NCBI GenBank assembly: GCA_040007095.1
Contig: JBDTVS010000162.1
Span: 1-64,000, forward strand
Length of the DNA stretch: 64,000 nucleotides
Direction: 5' to 3'
From: JBDTVS01 sp040007095
Lineage (GTDB): Bacteria; Acidobacteriota; Vicinamibacteria; Vicinamibacterales; CAVVIG01
In this document: positions 45,782 to 55,300 of the stretch, piece by piece
How positions within the stretch are numbered: position 1 is the stretch's first letter
Layout of the letters: each line of letters begins with the position of its first letter
The notes under the pieces: model-generated
Told to the model about the DNA's origin: nothing
Seen by the model: the letters and a program-made list of their open reading frames with translations, nothing else
Database searches by the model: none
Made by a program: the position numbers and the translations under genes

Positions 45782-47788
45782 TCAGTCCCCGGCCGGCTCG
45801 CCCGGCGTCAGGACGACCAGCCTGGATGACCAGAGCTCCGCCAGTTCGTGCGTCAGCGCGGTTCGTGTGGCCTCATCGTACGCCGACTGGCGGTCCAACA
45901 GATCGGCCCACGTGATCTGCCCGTCGGCCCCTTGCAGCGCGGCGTACAGTTGCGCCGAAATCGAGGCCGATTTCCCGTGGTGATACGTGAAGCGCACCTC
46001 ATGGTGGATGCGCTGCGAAGCCGCACCGGGCCCGGCGGCTGCGACGAGCATGGCCGGCGCCGCGAGGGCCACGCGCAGGCATTCGAGTGCCGTCGGGCTC
46101 GGCTCGCGCCGCGTCACGAGGTAGTCGCCAATCGCCAGCGCGTGCAGGCCCGTCGTCAGAAAGCAGACGATGGCGTCCCGGACGGAATCGACGATCGGTT
46201 CCGCGTGGTTGTTGAACGACGTGTTCAGGACCATCGGTACGCCGGTGCGCCGGCCGAAGGCTTCGATCACGCGCCAGTAGCGCTCGTTGGTCGACCGCGA
46301 GACGGTCTGGACCCGCGCCGTCCCGTCGACGTGCGTGATGGCCCCGAGCAGTTCGCGCATTTCGGGCTGAACCTCCACGACGACGGACATGTAAGGCAGC
46401 GTTTTCTGCCCTGGCGGCAGCACGAAGAACTCCCCGGCGCGTTCCTCGATGACCGACGGCGCGAAGGGCCTGTAGGCCTCCCGCTTCTTCACCATGCGGT
46501 TGATGATGTCTTTGTGCTCGGCGGGCCGCGGGTCGGCCAGGATGCTCCGGTTCCCGAGGGCACGCGGGCCGAACTCAGATCGCCCCTGAACCCATCCCAC
46601 CACCTGGCGCCGGGCGAGCAGGTCCGCCACGTCCTCGCACACGTCGGCGCGGCGTTCGAACGTCACGAAATCCTTCCAGGCGGCGAGCTCTTTCGCCGTA
46701 GCGTCGGGGCTGCCGATGTCGGAGCCCCAGTACACGTGCACCAGGGCCGCGGCGGGCCGCGTCGACTCGTTCAGGTGTACGGCGAGTGCCGCCCCGAGCG
46801 CACACCCCGCGTCGTGGGCGGCCGGCTGCACGAACACGTGATCGAACAGCGATGAGTACAGCAGCCGTCCGTTCAGCGAACAGTTGTGCGCCACCCCGCC
46901 GGCCAGGCAGAGGGCGCGGTGTCCCGTCGCGCGCTGGAAGTGCGTGATGAGGTGGAGCGCGATCGTTTCGAGCGTTTCCTGCAGCGCAGCGGCCAGATCG
47001 CTGTGAGCCTGGGTGAACGCCTCCCCTCTGCGCCGCGGGCGCACGTAGTCGTACAACCCGTAGACCCTATCCAGGTGCAGGCGGTACTCACCCGCCGGTA
47101 GAAGGTCGTACAGCATCGCGAACACCGGCCTGAAGCGCGACGGATCGCCGTACGGTGCCATCCCCATCACCTTGTACTCGTCGAACGTCTCGTATCCGAG
47201 GAAGCGGATCACGTCGCGGTACAGAAAACCCAGCGAGTCGGCCTCGGGGATGGTCCGCAACAGGTGCAGCGCCGGCCCGCGGCCGTCGAACACCATGCCC
47301 GAGACGCCCTCCCCCTGGCCGTCGATCGTGATCACGAGCGCGGACGTCTGGCCGGACATGTGGTACGCGCTCACGGCGTGCGCCCAGTGATGACCGACAA
47401 ACCGCACCTTCCGCGCATCGATGTCCTGGCCCGTCGCGTCCCGGACGATGCGCTGAACCATCGCGCGGGGCGACACGAGGTCGGGGACGGCGGGATTGAA
47501 GAGGTGGGCCATGCGCAACACCCGCGCGCAGTACTCCTCGGTGGCGTAATAGGCGACGGCGTGGAGGTCGCGGACGCTCGCACGCGCCTGGGCCAGACCG
47601 AGGCGGATGGCGTCGGACGCGGCCTTGTTGGTGTGCTTGATGCGGTTGAGGCGCTCCTGTTCGATGCCTGCCACGACATGGCCGTCCCGCATGACGACGG
47701 CGGCGGAATCGTGGATCTGATCGAAGGGAAAGTTGTAACGGTTCTCGTCAATAGCGTCGAGACCGCCCGAGAGTCCGAGGATCAGCAT
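45782..47788 (-). CDS. O-carbamoyltransferase, TobZ/NodU/CmcH family
   Basis: A 668-residue enzyme expected to make carbamoyl-adenylate from carbamoyl phosphate and ATP and transfer the carbamoyl group to a hydroxyl. The N-terminal Kae1-like domain shows HDSAAVVMRDG, EQERLNRIKHT and the metal-binding GHHWAHA. Further on are LAGGVAHNCSLNG and the C-terminal block QGRSEFGPRALGNRSILADP, both hallmarks of the family. Length is slightly above the usual 570-620. It starts 39 bases after the reductase-ending NRPS, with a GGATGG before the ATG. In the pathway it probably decorates a Ser, Thr, beta-hydroxy or hydroxylated side chain; which one is unknown. Confidence 0.93.
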   Translation of the reverse strand: MLILGLSGGLDAIDENRYNFPFDQIHDSAAVVMRDGHVVAGIEQERLNRIKHTNKAASDAIRLGLAQARASVRDLHAVAYYATEEYCARVLRMAHLFNPAVPDLVSPRAMVQRIVRDATGQDIDARKVRFVGHHWAHAVSAYHMSGQTSALVITIDGQGEGVSGMVFDGRGPALHLLRTIPEADSLGFLYRDVIRFLGYETFDEYKVMGMAPYGDPSRFRPVFAMLYDLLPAGEYRLHLDRVYGLYDYVRPRRRGEAFTQAHSDLAAALQETLETIALHLITHFQRATGHRALCLAGGVAHNCSLNGRLLYSSLFDHVFVQPAAHDAGCALGAALAVHLNESTRPAAALVHVYWGSDIGSPDATAKELAAWKDFVTFERRADVCEDVADLLARRQVVGWVQGRSEFGPRALGNRSILADPRPAEHKDIINRMVKKREAYRPFAPSVIEERAGEFFVLPPGQKTLPYMSVVVEVQPEMRELLGAITHVDGTARVQTVSRSTNERYWRVIEAFGRRTGVPMVLNTSFNNHAEPIVDSVRDAIVCFLTTGLHALAIGDYLVTRREPSPTALECLRVALAAPAMLVAAAGPGAASQRIHHEVRFTYHHGKSASISAQLYAALQGADGQITWADLLDRQSAYDEATRTALTHELAELWSSRLVVLTPGEPAGD

Positions 47789-47827
47789 GCCGCCATCCCG
47801 TCGTTGTCGAATGACGCCACCACGGAC

Positions 47828-50800
47828 CTACGAGCTCAACGCGATCTCGTGCGCCTGCCGAATCGGCGGCGGCTCGAGGAACCCCGAGCGCACGAAGTAG
47901 TCGAAGTAGCGGCCGAGCAGCGCGTCATCGACGGTCGGGCACGTGATGCCACGTTCGACGAGGATCGCCTGCGCGCGATGGCATTCCGGCCCGGGCGGGG
48001 GCGACGGTTCACCGGCGGCCACCGGCGTCTCGTCGTCGGAGACGCCAGCCGGTGCGGGGAACAGCGCCAACAGCGGCGCGAGCGCATTGTCCGGGACCGC
48101 GACCGTTCCCGTGAGCGCCGCATACCACTCCGCGTAAGAGACAACCTCGAGGCGATAGCCTCGCTGGCGCGCGAAGTCGATCATGCGGCCCCACAGGAAC
48201 CAGCGTGGATTCACGACGTGGAACGCGGGCGTCGTCAGGGCCGAGGGGTGCAGCGACAACTCGACGATGGCCGCGCTGACGAACTCGACCGGCGACAGGT
48301 TGTCCCACGGCGGGTCGGCGGGCGCGAGGCCTGCCTGGAGGCATCCCTTGATGACGCGCGCCGCGAAATCGTCGGTGTTCCAAGCCCCGGTACGGCTGTC
48401 ACCGATGATTCGCGCCGGCCGGTAGAGGGCGAGCGGGACGCCACGGTCCCGGGCCAGCATCGCCAGCCGCTCAGCCACCCACTTTGTCTGCGCGTAGCCG
48501 GTCTCGAGCCCTTCAGAGCCGCCGAGCGGCGTATCCTCGCTCACCGTGAGAGATGCGCGCCCGAGGACGTCGATCGTGGACACCATGTGGACGGGCTTCA
48601 GCACGTGGCGGCACGCCAGGCGCAGCACCTCTTCGGTCCCCCCGACGTTGGCGGGCGCCAGCGCTTGGTACGGCTGCAGGAAGTTGACGAGCGCGCCGTT
48701 GTGATAAATCGCCCCGATCGTCGAGGCCAGCGTATCGAACGCGGATTCGGTCAGTCCCAGGCGCGGCTCGGCCAGATCGCCACAGACGGCCGACACGCGC
48801 CGCTCGTCGCCGGCTCGACGGAGACCCTGCGTCTCCAGAGCGCGCATCACGCGTCCGAGCGCGGCGTCCTGGCTCGCGCCGCGCGCCAGGCAGACCACGT
48901 CAGCGGCCGTGCGATCCAGCAACTCGCGCAGGAGGAACGCACCGAGAAACCCCGTCGCCCCCGTCAGCAGGAGCGGACCCGCGCCGGTGTGCTCCATTCG
49001 ACTGGATGGCGGCCAGATGTCGGGTGCGAGCCGCACGTGTTGCTCGAGATTCATCGACGAAGTGACGGGTAACGGGCCGTCGCCGGCCTGCAGGCGGCGG
49101 ACAACGGCGGCCAGCGCGGCGATCGTCGGCTCCTCGAACAACGCGCGGACCGGCACCGACACGCCCAACGCTTCGCGCACCGACGCGAGCACCCGGACAG
49201 CCAGCATCGAGTGCCCTCCGAGCTCGAAGAAGTGATCATCGACGCCGATCGTCGAGCAGCCGAGCGCATCACGCCAGATCGCCATCAGCCGAGCCTCGAC
49301 CTCGTCGCGTGGGGCCTCGGCCACCTTGGAGACGTGCGCCGCCGGGGCAGGCAGGCGCGCCCGATCGAGTTTGCCGCTCGTCGTGAGCGGCAGCGCGTCG
49401 AGCGCCACGAAGGCGCTCGGAACCATGTAATCAGGCAGGCTCCGGCGCAGCGCGTCGCGCAGCCGCTCCGGCTCGATCGCCGCCGCGGGTGCGGGGACGA
49501 CGTACGCGACCAGCGCGGGCATGTCAGCCGGGCCCTCGCGAAGCACGACGGCGGCGCGCTGCACATCCTCGCACCGCTGCAGCGCGGCCTCGATTTCCCC
49601 CAGCTCGACGCGAAAGCCCCGGAGCTTGATCTGGTGATCGCGCCGGCCGATGAATTCGATCGCGCCATCGGCGCTGAATCGTGCGACGTCGCCGGTGCGA
49701 TACACGCGCGCGCCGGCCTCGACGGCAAACGGATCGGGCACGAACCGCTCGGCGGTAATCTCCGGCCGGTTCAGATAGCCACGCGCCAGGCCGTCACCGG
49801 CAATCAGCAACTCGCCAGGCACGCCGATCGGCACCGGCTCGAACCGGTCGTCGACGATGTACATGCGAGTGTTCGCAATCGGATGGCCAATCGGCACGAC
49901 GCTCCGCGTGCCGGTTTGCTCACACGCCCACGCTGTCACGTCCACCGACGCCTCGGTCGGCCCGTACAGATTGTGCAGCGCGGCGGGCAGCCGCGCACGG
50001 CAGCGCGCCTGCAGTCCGCGTCCGAGCGCCTCGCCGCTGCAGATGATCCGCTTCAAGCCGCGGCAGCCGATCGACGCGGGTTCCTCGAGGAACAGCTCCA
50101 GCATCGACGGCACGAAGTGCACCGTCGTCACCGCCTGTTCCACGATCAAATCGGCGAGGTAGCGCGGGTCCCGGTGACCGTCCGGCCTGGCCACGACCAG
50201 CGCCGCACCGGTCATCAAGGGCCAGAAGAACTCCCAGACCGAGACATCGAAGGTGAATGGCGTCTTCTGGACGACCCGGTCGTTCACGTCGATCGCGTAG
50301 GCTGCCTGCATCCACAGGAGCCGGTTCGCGATCCCGCGATGCGTGCTGATCACGCCTTTCGGAGTGCCGGTGGAACCCGACGTGTAGATCACATAGGCGG
50401 CGTCATCGAGATCGATCGCGACATCAGGGTTCGATGTCGGTGCGTCGCGCAGGTCAGCGCCGACCTCCGCCGGATCCACGAACGCCGCCGCGCCGGCGAC
50501 GGCGGCGCCGACTGGCGACTGGCGCTCTCCGATGACGACGAGCGCCCGCGCGTCGGCCAGCATGAACTCGAGGCGATCGGGCGGATAGGTCGGATCGAGC
50601 GGCAGGTACGCAGCGCCGGCCTTCACGATCGCCAGCAGTGCCACCACGAGGTCGACCGACCGCTGCAGGCAGACACCGACGACCACCTCGGGACCGACGC
50701 CCCGCGCGCGCAAGTAGTGCGCGAGCTGGTTGGCACGCAGATTGAGATCCGCATACGTCAGCCGCGTGTCTTCGCCGACGAGCGCCGTCGCCTCCGGCGT

Positions 50801-52339
50801 CCGCGCCACCTGCGCCTCCACCAGCGCAGGCAGCGGGGCGAGCGACGGCCAGTCCGTCGCGGTCCGGTTCCACTCGATCAGCACGCGTCGACGTTCGTCA
50901 GCCCCGAGCAGCGACACGCTCTCCACCCGCGCGAGTGGATCGCCCAGGGCGGAATCGAGAATGGTCGTGAAGTGGTCGACGATCCGCGCCGCGGTGTCGT
51001 CGGCGAACACGTCGGTCGAGTACTCGAGCGTGCCGGCGTAATCGCCCTGCCGCTCCTGCAAGGTCAAGGTCAGGTCGAACTTGGCGGTGCTCGCCTCGAC
51101 CGGCAGCAGCGACGCCGCAACCGCCGCCTCGGGATGCGCGGCGAGCCGCGACGGTTTCTGCAGCGCCAACATCACCTGGAAGAGCGGGTTCCGGCTCGGA
51201 TCGCGACGCGGCTGCAGGGCATCGACGAGCTGCTCGAAAGGCACGTCCTGCCGGTCGTGGGCGGACAAGACGACGTCGCGCACGCGCGCCAGCAGCCGTG
51301 CGAACGTGGGGTTGTCGGACACGTCGACGCGAAACACCAGCGTGTTGGCGAAGAACCCGATCAGGCGCTCGGTCTCGGTGCGCTGCCGGTTCGCCACCGG
51401 CGAGCCGATGGCGAGATCCCGCTGGCCGCTGTAGCGAGACAGGAGCACGACGTACGCGGCCAGCAGCGTCATGAACGGCGTGACACCGTGGCGCCGGCTC
51501 ACGTCGTGCACCGCGCGGGTTCGCGCCTCTCCGATCGTGAAGGTCAACGTGCGTCCGCGATAGCTGGGCACCGGCGGTCGGGACAGATCGGTGGGCAATT
51601 CGAGGACGGGCAGGCCGTCGAGCTGCCGCGTCCAGTACGCCAGCTGGTCCGCCAGTCCCGGCAGCTCCGACGCAGCACGCTGCCACGCAGCATAGTCGCC
51701 AAACTGCAGCGGGACGGGCGGCAGCACGGGTTCCTCCCCTGCCGCGTACGCCGCACAACAGGCGAACATCTCCTCGGCAAACAATTCGAGCGACCATCCG
51801 TCGCCGATCAAGTGATGCATCGCGAGCAGCACGACGTGCGAGTCGGGCCGCTCGCGCACGACGGTCATCCGCCACAGAGGTCCGTGGCACAGATCGAACG
51901 GCCGCTCGAACACCAGCCTGGAGATGCGCGCGAGCGCCTGGTCCCGTCGATCCGGCGCCAGCTCGGCCAGATCGACCACTTCGATCGGCAGCGGGACTTC
52001 GGGCGCTACCCGTTGAAGCGGGCGACCGCCTTCCTCACCGATGGTCGTTCGAAGCGCCTCGTGGCGGGCCGTTAGCACGGCGAGCCCACGGGCGATCCAT
52101 GACGGGTCGAAGAGACCGGCCACGCGCAGCGCCAGCGGCAGGTGGTAGACCATCGTCCCGGGCTCGAGCTGCTCCAGGAACCACACGCGCTCCTGCGCGA
52201 AGGACAGCGGCGCCTGGTTGGGATCCGCGCGGCGCGGAATCCCGGCCGTGCCCGGACCCTGGCGGCGCGCCGCCATGAGCTCGAGCAGGGCCCGTTTGGC
52301 CGGGGACAGGCCGGCGATGCGGTCGACCAGATCGCTCAT
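47828..52339 (-). CDS. NRPS with reductive release, C-A(Ser)-T-TD
   Basis: A 1503-residue protein predicted to add serine and then release the chain by NAD(P)H-dependent reduction of the thioester to an aldehyde or alcohol. An N-terminal helix (LVDRIAGLSPAKRALLELM) is followed by C (HHLIGDGWS near 174), A (YTSGSTG near 652), T (GGHSMLAVR near 1041) and a terminal reductase domain (LLLTGATGFLG near 1122, catalytic YAQTK near 1283). The A code from FDVSVWEFF, TVHFVPSML, IICSGEAL and NLYGPTEASVD is DVWHISLVDK, serine. The start overlaps the upstream PKS stop as ATGA; the longer frame to 52915 is shadow. It is the only chain-release domain in the window, yet it sits upstream of most of the NRPS genes. 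Confidence 0.93.
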   Translation of the reverse strand: MSDLVDRIAGLSPAKRALLELMAARRQGPGTAGIPRRADPNQAPLSFAQERVWFLEQLEPGTMVYHLPLALRVAGLFDPSWIARGLAVLTARHEALRTTIGEEGGRPLQRVAPEVPLPIEVVDLAELAPDRRDQALARISRLVFERPFDLCHGPLWRMTVVRERPDSHVVLLAMHHLIGDGWSLELFAEEMFACCAAYAAGEEPVLPPVPLQFGDYAAWQRAASELPGLADQLAYWTRQLDGLPVLELPTDLSRPPVPSYRGRTLTFTIGEARTRAVHDVSRRHGVTPFMTLLAAYVVLLSRYSGQRDLAIGSPVANRQRTETERLIGFFANTLVFRVDVSDNPTFARLLARVRDVVLSAHDRQDVPFEQLVDALQPRRDPSRNPLFQVMLALQKPSRLAAHPEAAVAASLLPVEASTAKFDLTLTLQERQGDYAGTLEYSTDVFADDTAARIVDHFTTILDSALGDPLARVESVSLLGADERRRVLIEWNRTATDWPSLAPLPALVEAQVARTPEATALVGEDTRLTYADLNLRANQLAHYLRARGVGPEVVVGVCLQRSVDLVVALLAIVKAGAAYLPLDPTYPPDRLEFMLADARALVVIGERQSPVGAAVAGAAAFVDPAEVGADLRDAPTSNPDVAIDLDDAAYVIYTSGSTGTPKGVISTHRGIANRLLWMQAAYAIDVNDRVVQKTPFTFDVSVWEFFWPLMTGAALVVARPDGHRDPRYLADLIVEQAVTTVHFVPSMLELFLEEPASIGCRGLKRIICSGEALGRGLQARCRARLPAALHNLYGPTEASVDVTAWACEQTGTRSVVPIGHPIANTRMYIVDDRFEPVPIGVPGELLIAGDGLARGYLNRPEITAERFVPDPFAVEAGARVYRTGDVARFSADGAIEFIGRRDHQIKLRGFRVELGEIEAALQRCEDVQRAAVVLREGPADMPALVAYVVPAPAAAIEPERLRDALRRSLPDYMVPSAFVALDALPLTTSGKLDRARLPAPAAHVSKVAEAPRDEVEARLMAIWRDALGCSTIGVDDHFFELGGHSMLAVRVLASVREALGVSVPVRALFEEPTIAALAAVVRRLQAGDGPLPVTSSMNLEQHVRLAPDIWPPSSRMEHTGAGPLLLTGATGFLGAFLLRELLDRTAADVVCLARGASQDAALGRVMRALETQGLRRAGDERRVSAVCGDLAEPRLGLTESAFDTLASTIGAIYHNGALVNFLQPYQALAPANVGGTEEVLRLACRHVLKPVHMVSTIDVLGRASLTVSEDTPLGGSEGLETGYAQTKWVAERLAMLARDRGVPLALYRPARIIGDSRTGAWNTDDFAARVIKGCLQAGLAPADPPWDNLSPVEFVSAAIVELSLHPSALTTPAFHVVNPRWFLWGRMIDFARQRGYRLEVVSYAEWYAALTGTVAVPDNALAPLLALFPAPAGVSDDETPVAAGEPSPPPGPECHRAQAILVERGITCPTVDDALLGRYFDYFVRSGFLEPPPIRQAHEIALSS

Positions 52340-55300
52340 GGCCGCATCGTGGGATCCATTTGCAGCATGCGCAACTGGGCGGCCGCCTCTTCGTCGGACA
52401 GGTCGTCGAGCGCGAGCACGAGCTCGCTGGCCGCATCGGGCGCGCCGAGCGATCGTGCCGCGATGACCGCCGCAAGCCGTCGCACGGTGGCGTGCTCCAT
52501 CACCTCCCGGATCGACATCTCGACCCGCCGCGCCGTACGCAGGCGAGCGGTCACCTGCATGGCCAGGAGCGAGTCGCCACCGAGCTCGATGAACGGATCG
52601 TCGAGACCAACGCGATCGATGCCGAGCAGCTCCGCCCAGATCCGGGCCACCTCGCTCTCGATCGGAGACATCGGCTCGACGTACGGCGTGTCGAGCGAAG
52701 GCCGGGCGTGGGCAGCGACGGTTTCCGACACGTCGGTCGATGCGCGGCGGCTCACGTTGCCTGTGTTCTCCCGATCGACAAGAGGGCCCTCGTCGCGGCG
52801 CGCGGAGACGGTGACGTGACGGAGCTCGTTCGACACGGCCCTGGCGAGCGCCTCCACTGCCGCGGACGGCTCGAGACCCGGGCGGTCGTCGTGCGGCAAT
52901 TGCCAGCGATCCCACGCCACGGTCATCAGCCGCGTCCCGGGCGTCGCCGGCTCCCGCGACGCGAGCGCTTCCAGGTACACATGGAGCGCACAGACCTCAC
53001 CGGTGACGGCGACACCACGCTCGGCATCGCGGGAGCTGCACAGGACGACGAGCCCCGCCGGCACGGCTTCGACGAAGAGTTGCGCCTCGAGGAGCGCGCG
53101 CGTGAGGACGTCGCGGTCGCGCTCAGTGGCCGGCGCCGAGGCCGAGAGCGGCGCGGCGTGGATTGCCAGTCCCACCGCGTCCGACGCGACGCCCGCGGCA
53201 ATCAGGGCGCGGCGAATCGACGCGGGCTCCCAGGCCTCGGGCGCAACCACCGTTGCGCCGAGCGCGACCAGGCGCGTCAGCGTCCGGATCCGGCGCGAGG
53301 TCACGTCGTCCTCGCCGTAATCGGCGACCCACTGCGCCCACTCGCCGCGCGCCGGCAGCGGCGCCTGCTCGAGCAACGCGAGCAGAGGTCGCTCGCGCCG
53401 CAACAGCGCTTCGGCGAGTGCGGCGCCAACGTCTGCGCTTGCGCCGGTCATGACGCACCACGTGCCACCCGCCACCAGGGGGCCGTCCTCCGGCGTCGCG
53501 ATGCGGACAGCCTCCCGCCGCAAGACCCAACGCCGGTTCTGCCGCCACGCCACGCGATCGCCGTCGTCGTCCACGGCGAGCTCGCGCGCCAGACGGGCAG
53601 CGAGCGCCGTCCGATCGCGCTCGTCCCGCGGCAGTTCCACGTCCACGGCCCGCATCGAGAGGCGCGGATCGGACTGCGTCAGCACACGAAGCGGTCCGAG
53701 CGCCGCAAGTCGTGCGGGCTCGGGCGCTTCCTCGCCGAGCACCTGCATCGCGCCGCTCGTCACGACCAGCACCCGGGCGAGCGCGTGTTCGCCATCCGCC
53801 GCAGCGACGTGCGCGAGATGCGAGACACTACCAACTCCCCGCTCGAGGACCGAGTCGATGGTCGCTGGCGTCGGACCGATGCCCCAGAGATGCACGACAC
53901 GAGCTGGCGCGCGCCGCTCCGCACGCAACGTGGCGAAGAGCTCGACATAGTCCTCGAGCGCGTCGCGGCGCAGCACGAAACGCCCGTGCCCCTCGCGCGC
54001 GAACGCGGCGCCGGCTGAGACGACCACGACGTCGTGGCCCTGACGGGCGAGCGTTTCCACGAGCGGGTCGCCGAGGTTGGTCTCACCGTCGAAGATGACG
54101 CTGGTCCCCGACGGCCCGCTCGCCGCAGCGCCCGCAGCGACGGCGGCCGTCGACTCCCGCCAGACATCGATTGAGAACCAGTCCGCGATCTCGTCGGTCG
54201 CAAGTACCGGGATAGAGGGCATCCCGGCTCCTGGCGAAGCAGCGCGGACGAAGGGATCCGACCAATATCGCTGGCGCTCGAACGGATACGTCGGCAGCGG
54301 CACCCGCCCGCGCGGCTCCGATCCCCAGAACGCCGTCCAGTCCACACGCGCGCCCATCACCCACAACCTTCCCAGGGTGGCCAGCAGATCCTGGGAGTCT
54401 TCGATCAGCTGACTGGCGTCGGCGCCTGTCCAGAGGGCGGCCGAGGGATCCGCCTGCAGCCGTGTTCGCAGCGACTGGCCCGACCCGATATTCACGATCA
54501 GATGATCGCCGGACGCCAGCAGCACTCCGAGCGCGGCCTCGTGAATGGACTCGGTCCGTGCATGGCGCAGCCAGTACTCGACGTCGCCAACCAGATCGCC
54601 GGTCATCGTGCAGCCCGTCACACTCGACACAATCGGCAGCGACGGCGACACAGGCCTGGCCGCGGTCACGCGCGCCCGGAACGCTGCCGTGAGTGCGTCG
54701 AGCTCGCCGGAATTCGCCGCCGCGTCCCGCAGCGACCCGCACGCCGCCGCGAGCGCCAGCGCGTGATCCTCGTGCAAGATCCCGGCGACGCACGCCGCCG
54801 CATATTCGCCCGCACCTGATCCCAGCACGGCGTCCGGCTTCACGCCCCATCGCATCAGGACGTTGGCCCACGCCAACTCGACGACGACCAACGCGGGCAG
54901 GCCGATCGACTCGCGCTGGAGCTGTGGCCCGGCCGGGGCATCGCCGGCCGCGGCCGCGCGGAGCCAGTCGCCCAGGTCAACACCGGTGAGTGCCCGCATC
55001 CGCGACGCCAGACGATCGATTTCCGCGCTCACCAGAGGGTGCGGCGCGGCGCCGCCGGGGCGCGCCAGCTGGGACACGTCCGGCGGGAACAGGAAGACGA
55101 CAGGACGGCCGATGGATCGCGGCGCGGCTGTCCAGGACCGATGGCCGTCCGGCGCGTCGAGCGCGTCGATCACGTCCTCGCGACCTGTCCCAATCGCCGC
55201 CAGGCGACACCGGAACGCACTGCGGCCCAGAGACAGCGTGTACGCCACATCGGCGAGGGACTGGCCTGGGAGGCGTTTGAGGTGTTCGACGAGCCGGGTG

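Noticed and set aside
52340..52915. Upstream extension of the Ser-reductase NRPS by 192 codons
   Set aside because: It overlaps the ACP end of the upstream PKS in another frame. The ATG at 52339 overlaps the PKS stop as ATGA and starts a typical C-domain N-terminus.
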